Below, in pieces: positions 60,508 through 64,000 of a DNA stretch of 64,000 nt. The notes under the pieces were generated by a model, which did not search any database, was not told the origin of the DNA, and saw only the letters and a list, made by a program, of their open reading frames with translations. Position 1 is the first letter of the stretch, and each line of letters starts with the position of its first letter. The position numbers were made by a program, and so were the translations under genes. This DNA is from an uncultured Bacteroidales bacterium (GTDB lineage Bacteria > Bacteroidota > Bacteroidia > Bacteroidales > FEN-979): positions 1 through 64,000 of the forward strand of contig CAJBYO010000077.1 of NCBI GenBank assembly GCA_903959905.1. Reading direction: 5' to 3'.

Positions 60508-62780
60508 TCCCGTTTTTCAAAAATCACCCCCCGGTACTTGTTATACAAAAACGATATGATCAGCAACAGCACCCCCAGTATTACAAACACAATGGTTTTT
60601 GAAATGGTATCCATATCGGTAAGGTCATAGAAGAAAAGTTTCAGGAGTGTTGCGCTGAAAAGCACAATTGCAGCAATGCGCAAATGCACTTTTCTTTTCC
60701 AGATGCCAATACCTACCATCAGCAGGGCATAAATGCCAAACAGGATGCTCAGCCCGAGTTTATAGGATTGTCCCGGTTGATAAAGGTCCATCCAGTTGAT
60801 CAGTTCATTTCCGGCAATGGTTAGAATGGTCAGTACAAGTAACAGCTCAAATTCTGTTTTAAGATTTATCTTGATAAATTCTTCCCGGATGTACCTGCTC
60901 AGGGCATAAAGTGTCAGTCCGACAAATGCAAACGAGATATACCGGATGCCGATGGTCAGCATTCCCCGGTAATAAAATTCAGCATGCTCCCGGCTCACGT
61001 AACTTTCCCGAAGTTCACCAATGGCATATAGTCCCAGCGTGAGGAACACACCAAGAAATATGGTGTTCAGGCCCAGGTTGAAAAGTCCAAGCACCATGTT
61101 TTTTAGCCATTTGATATTCACAAAAGAAAGCAGTGAGAAAAACAACAAGGAGTAGATAAATAACGATATTGAGCTGTATATAAGTAAATTACCATCATGA
61201 CAACATTGTGGGATGGTAAGTTCTCCATTCGTTATAACCCGCGAATCAACATATAACTGGCGCCAGAATGTTGATATTTCCTTATAAAACGAAAAATAGA
61301 GTACCATCAGGAGCATAACAGGAATGGCAACGTTCATGAATTGCAGCAGTATTCTTTGCCGGATCAGCGGTGAGGCATGACTTTTTAAATTTTTAATATA
61401 CTGGATGAATCCATAGGAGGCGATGACAAAAATGGACGTGAGGAGATGAGCGTTCAAAAGGAACAACACCCTGGTTTCCGGATATTGCGGGTCGTATGCA
61501 TGGTACTCGGTATTCCAGCCGTTTAACAGGTTGAAAAACACAACGATCATCAAAGGATAAGACAGCAGTTCATATATAAGGAGGTTCTTTGTCCTCCCGA
61601 GCCAGAACAACACGGCCGCTTCAGCCGACCAGAGCAAGGTCACCCAATGTCCGTTCAATTGCACTGGTATCGCGATGGTGGCGAAAACCAATCCCAGTCC
61701 GGCGATGTAATAGAACAGGGTACGGTCTTCCCGGAATTTATACCAGGCGACAGCGGCAACAGCACCATGGATCAGAGCATTTCCCAGGGTAAATGCTCCC
61801 AGGAGTCCCTCCGTGGTGGTGTGCGTGCCTAGCGTTGCATACCCGAGGCCATAAAAAACGTAAGCATTGACCAGGAATATCAGGATGTCAGCAATGTCGG
61901 GTATTTCCTTCCTCATCAGTTTATCGGCAAGGAAGATCAGGTAAAATGTTGCAAAAAATATTGAAATAAAGATCATTGCGGGAAGGAAGTGCTCACGCTC
62001 AACGTAGTTTGGAAAGTACCAGGAGTTGACAATAAGCCATATTAACACAAACGAAGAATAATTGAGGAATTTCCACCGCCTGACAAATGCAATACCCAGG
62101 ATTCCGAGGTTAATAATGGCCATGTAGCTAAAAAGAAACACGACATTTCCTGTTCCATCGCTGAGCAGGAAAGGTACGGCATAGGCACCAACCAGCCCGA
62201 TGTGTGCAATGACCTGCGTGTTATATTTCATTGCTGCGCCTACAGTAAACATTGTAAACAGCACCATCAGTGTAAATGTCGGAATCACAGGGATAAGATC
62301 ATAGAACGAAAATGCCGCAAAAGTGATGAAATACATGATGGCCATTGATCCGCTGAGAAGTACTGCACTGAAGTTCTCGTATTGCTTTCTCAATCTGACA
62401 GCAAATCCGAACAAACTGATACCGACAAGGTAGCCTAAAATGATCCTTGTCCAGGGACTGATCAACTGGTGGTCGATGGCATATTTTGCACCGATTCCTA
62501 CGCCAATGATCGTAATGGCTATTCCGATTTTGTTGATCAGGTTCTCCCCGATAAATTTTTCAACATCCGACCTTTCTTTTCGCTTCCCGGTTGCCCCCGG
62601 GGCAGGTTGAGCAGATGTTTGCGGTTCGGCAGGGGGATATTCCACCGGCTTCCCGGTATGAAAAAGGGAGGATATTTCAGCCTTCAGCGCCGAGATCTCC
62701 TGTTGCAGGGCATCCTGGCGTTTTATCAGGGCTTCCACTTTTTCAAGAAGCCGGTTGGTGTTTTCTGGAGGTTCTGGCAT
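60501..62780 (-). CDS. DUF2339 multi-pass membrane protein (759 aa)
   Basis: ATG at 62780 (MPEPPENTNRLLEK); the frame stays open to 62879 but only by translating a heptamer array (VTRHASRVTRHV), so the longer start is rejected. Residues 1-50 form a coiled coil (LLEKVEALIKRQDALQQEI), followed by a Pro-rich linker and then about 18-20 membrane segments, beginning FIGENLINKIGIAITIIGVGIGAKYAID, split as FIGENLINKIG and AITIIGVGIGAKYAID. This opening is the mark of the DUF2339 family. Function unknown. The promoter at 62866 puts the array at 62803 in its leader. Confidence 0.88.
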   Translation of the reverse strand: MPEPPENTNRLLEKVEALIKRQDALQQEISALKAEISSLFHTGKPVEYPPAEPQTSAQPAPGATGKRKERSDVEKFIGENLINKIGIAITIIGVGIGAKYAIDHQLISPWTRIILGYLVGISLFGFAVRLRKQYENFSAVLLSGSMAIMYFITFAAFSFYDLIPVIPTFTLMVLFTMFTVGAAMKYNTQVIAHIGLVGAYAVPFLLSDGTGNVVFLFSYMAIINLGILGIAFVRRWKFLNYSSFVLIWLIVNSWYFPNYVEREHFLPAMIFISIFFATFYLIFLADKLMRKEIPDIADILIFLVNAYVFYGLGYATLGTHTTTEGLLGAFTLGNALIHGAVAAVAWYKFREDRTLFYYIAGLGLVFATIAIPVQLNGHWVTLLWSAEAAVLFWLGRTKNLLIYELLSYPLMIVVFFNLLNGWNTEYHAYDPQYPETRVLFLLNAHLLTSIFVIASYGFIQYIKNLKSHASPLIRQRILLQFMNVAIPVMLLMVLYFSFYKEISTFWRQLYVDSRVITNGELTIPQCCHDGNLLIYSSISLFIYSLLFFSLLSFVNIKWLKNMVLGLFNLGLNTIFLGVFLTLGLYAIGELRESYVSREHAEFYYRGMLTIGIRYISFAFVGLTLYALSRYIREEFIKINLKTEFELLLVLTILTIAGNELINWMDLYQPGQSYKLGLSILFGIYALLMVGIGIWKRKVHLRIAAIVLFSATLLKLFFYDLTDMDTISKTIVFVILGVLLLIISFLYNKYRGVIFEKRDA

Positions 62781-62802
62781 GGATGGATGTTTGGGTAAAA
62801 CA

Positions 62803-62837
62803 TGACGCGTGACACGTGACGCGTGACGCGTGACAAA
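62803..62837. repeat. Heptamer array (5 units) in the DUF2339 leader
   Basis: TGACGCG, TGACACG, TGACGCG, TGACGCG, TGACAAA on the plus strand. It is the only array whose orientation is opposite to that expected from the gene that ends next to it, and it lies inside a predicted 5' leader. Confidence 0.85.
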
Positions 62838-62865
62838 GACGGGAGGATTTTGATGTCCGTTCTTC

Positions 62866-62873
62866 CAAAGATA
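62866..62873 (-). promoter_or_regulatory. -7 box for the DUF2339 gene
   Basis: TATCTTTG on the minus strand, exact TAnnTTTG. A near-match CTTG lies 20 bases upstream. It predicts a leader of about 80 nt containing the heptamer array. Confidence 0.45.
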
Positions 62874-62964
62874 CAACAACGACCATGCGTTGTCAAGTGA
62901 GCGGGGAAATCTATTCTCCGTTTTTTCCGAAAACTAACCAGTGGGTACCGGTGAATAAACCGTA

Positions 62965-64000
62965 CTATTCCCCGCTCATACTCACAATGCCGTAAACAAC
63001 CATAGATTTCCCGGGAAGGATGGTCAGGTTTCCCCCGTTCAGGATGGTCAGGTTATGGCAGAATGTGGCATTAACGGTTGTGATGACCGGGTCGTGCGGT
63101 GTGTCGGGAATGACCACATCATACAGGGTGGTGGGAACCCTGGCAAGGTTCCAGTTTCCCGGCTTGTTCCAGTCCCCGTCGATACTACCCGTCCAGGTGA
63201 TGGTGTTGAAGGAGGTTGGCTCTGCTGTTCGCACCTCCAGCGCTGGATCGCCGAATACATTGCAGCAGTAGTGGCACCAGCGCTGTGCGCCGGGTTCAAA
63301 TTCACCGGGAAGGGAGATCCAGGGTGCTGTTTTTACTTTCGATATCATGTGGGCAGTGCCAATATGCTTTTCCGACACTGTGTCGTTGTATAAGGCACTT
63401 ACAAATTCCCGTTCAAGGTGCTGTGAAGGGCCGTCGGTAGTGCCCTGGTTGAACCATCCGTATCTTGAATTGAAGATGCCGGCGACAAGGAAATTGTCAA
63501 TGGAAACAGATTTCGCGGCAATGCAGCCTGCAGCATCAAAAGCGCCGTCGTAGCAACCCTGTGTGTAAAGAATCTGGAAGTTGTGCAGGATCCCGTTAAC
63601 GGAGGCGAAATTTGCATTGGTGATGGAAGATGTATACAGCCGCATCATATACCCTGTGTTTGCATGGCCCAGGTGATGGATGAAAGAGTTGCCGCTGTTG
63701 ATGGTTGAAAGAAGTGTGGCCGCATTCCACGACCAGGAAGGCGTGTCATACAATTTTTGAATGGTATTTGTTGCGGAGGTGATGCCATGGGTAAAATAAC
63801 CGTTGTCGTTTCGGTCATTGATTAAAAGCTCCATGTAATCACTGCCGTAGGTTACCGGGTTGTTGTACAGGTATTCACCTGCCAGCAGCGGCTTTGAGAA
63901 TTCCCCGAGCACCGGGTTTGATTGATAAGATACCGATTTGCTGATCATGTTGTGTAGTTCCACGGTGTCATTAACCGTGAACCTGGCCACTGCGATATCC
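62965..64000 (-). CDS. C25 (gingipain-like) peptidase, 5' end beyond window
   Basis: At least 345 residues; the frame runs open to the edge of the window and reads DIAVARFTVNDT there, a common stretch inside C25 peptidases, so the start lies outside. Catalytic marks: the histidine in NSFIHHLGHANTGY and the cysteine in LYTQGCYDGAFD, about 50 residues apart as in gingipains. A cysteine-rich piece follows (QRWCHYCCNVFGDPALEV), typical of the end of the catalytic domain. Then a short module (TWTGSIDGDWNKPGNW...LTILNGGNLTILPGK) resembles the C-terminus of the nuclease at 48432-50282. It ends without a T9SS sorting domain. Role inferred: extracellular cysteine protease. Confidence 0.85.
   Translation of the reverse strand, partial: DIAVARFTVNDTVELHNMISKSVSYQSNPVLGEFSKPLLAGEYLYNNPVTYGSDYMELLINDRNDNGYFTHGITSATNTIQKLYDTPSWSWNAATLLSTINSGNSFIHHLGHANTGYMMRLYTSSITNANFASVNGILHNFQILYTQGCYDGAFDAAGCIAAKSVSIDNFLVAGIFNSRYGWFNQGTTDGPSQHLEREFVSALYNDTVSEKHIGTAHMISKVKTAPWISLPGEFEPGAQRWCHYCCNVFGDPALEVRTAEPTSFNTITWTGSIDGDWNKPGNWNLARVPTTLYDVVIPDTPHDPVITTVNATFCHNLTILNGGNLTILPGKSMVVYGIVSMSGE

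Noticed and set aside
62781-62879. Longer N-terminus of the DUF2339 protein
   Set aside because: It is read through a heptamer array and would begin near the predicted promoter.

Overview
This window almost certainly comes from a Bacteroidota genome, probably an anaerobic, Bacteroidales-like lineage. Four things point there. Seven or more very large secreted proteins are present, most of them ending in a type IX secretion (T9SS) sorting domain (YPNPTNGNF...LKLVKTR type). Several genes are preceded by the Bacteroidota promoter element TAnnTTTG, sometimes with TTTG 19-21 bp upstream. Shine-Dalgarno sequences are mostly absent. The accessory families (FISUMP, GEVED, SprB, YDG, endonuclease I, gingipain-like C25 peptidase) are typical of the phylum. 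No rRNA, tRNA, CRISPR or transposase was seen.

Layout. 1-733: gene-free, with a possible ~70-nt small RNA (promoter at 370-400, terminator at 444-471). 734-7270: a repeat adhesin with 19 tandem 90-residue Ig-like repeats and a C-terminal FISUMP domain. 7439-16719 (minus): a seven-gene operon for a membrane complex related to hydrogenase-4 and complex I. Its membrane arm looks intact and has three antiporter-like subunits. Its catalytic arm has lost both NiFe-ligand cysteine pairs and three of four ligands of the proximal FeS cluster, so it resembles the Ehr (energy-converting hydrogenase related) complexes and not a working hydrogenase. A 45-codon ORF with a CxxC lies just upstream. 17138-17761 (+): tmk.

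17989-51727 (minus): about 34 kb coding almost only for exported proteins: giant T9SS adhesins of 3116, 2056, 1580 and 1412 residues, two tandem cohesin-like T9SS proteins, a secreted endonuclease I and a T9SS serine hydrolase. Four of the adhesins share a pre-CTD module, and several share a leader sequence before the start codon. Three neighbours carry six cohesin-like domains, one of them together with a degenerate dockerin-like segment.

51711-62780: ordinary cell genes: a hotdog thioesterase, a small membrane protein broken by a +1 frameshift, a Methyltransf_32 methyltransferase, a patatin/outer-membrane barrel fusion, a four-helix-bundle (S23/IVP) protein, an operon of membrane protein - HTH - CorA, an exported superoxide dismutase and a DUF2339 membrane protein. 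The window ends inside a C25 (gingipain-like) peptidase gene.

The most striking noncoding signal is a family of heptanucleotide arrays of consensus TCAnnnG (mainly TCACCCG/TCACGCG, sometimes TCAAATG) in eight intergenic places. Seven of the eight start at or just after a stop codon and are oriented so that the upstream gene's sense strand reads (TGACGSG)n. That puts a TGA in every reading frame every 21 nt, and in three genes an array unit supplies the stop codon itself.
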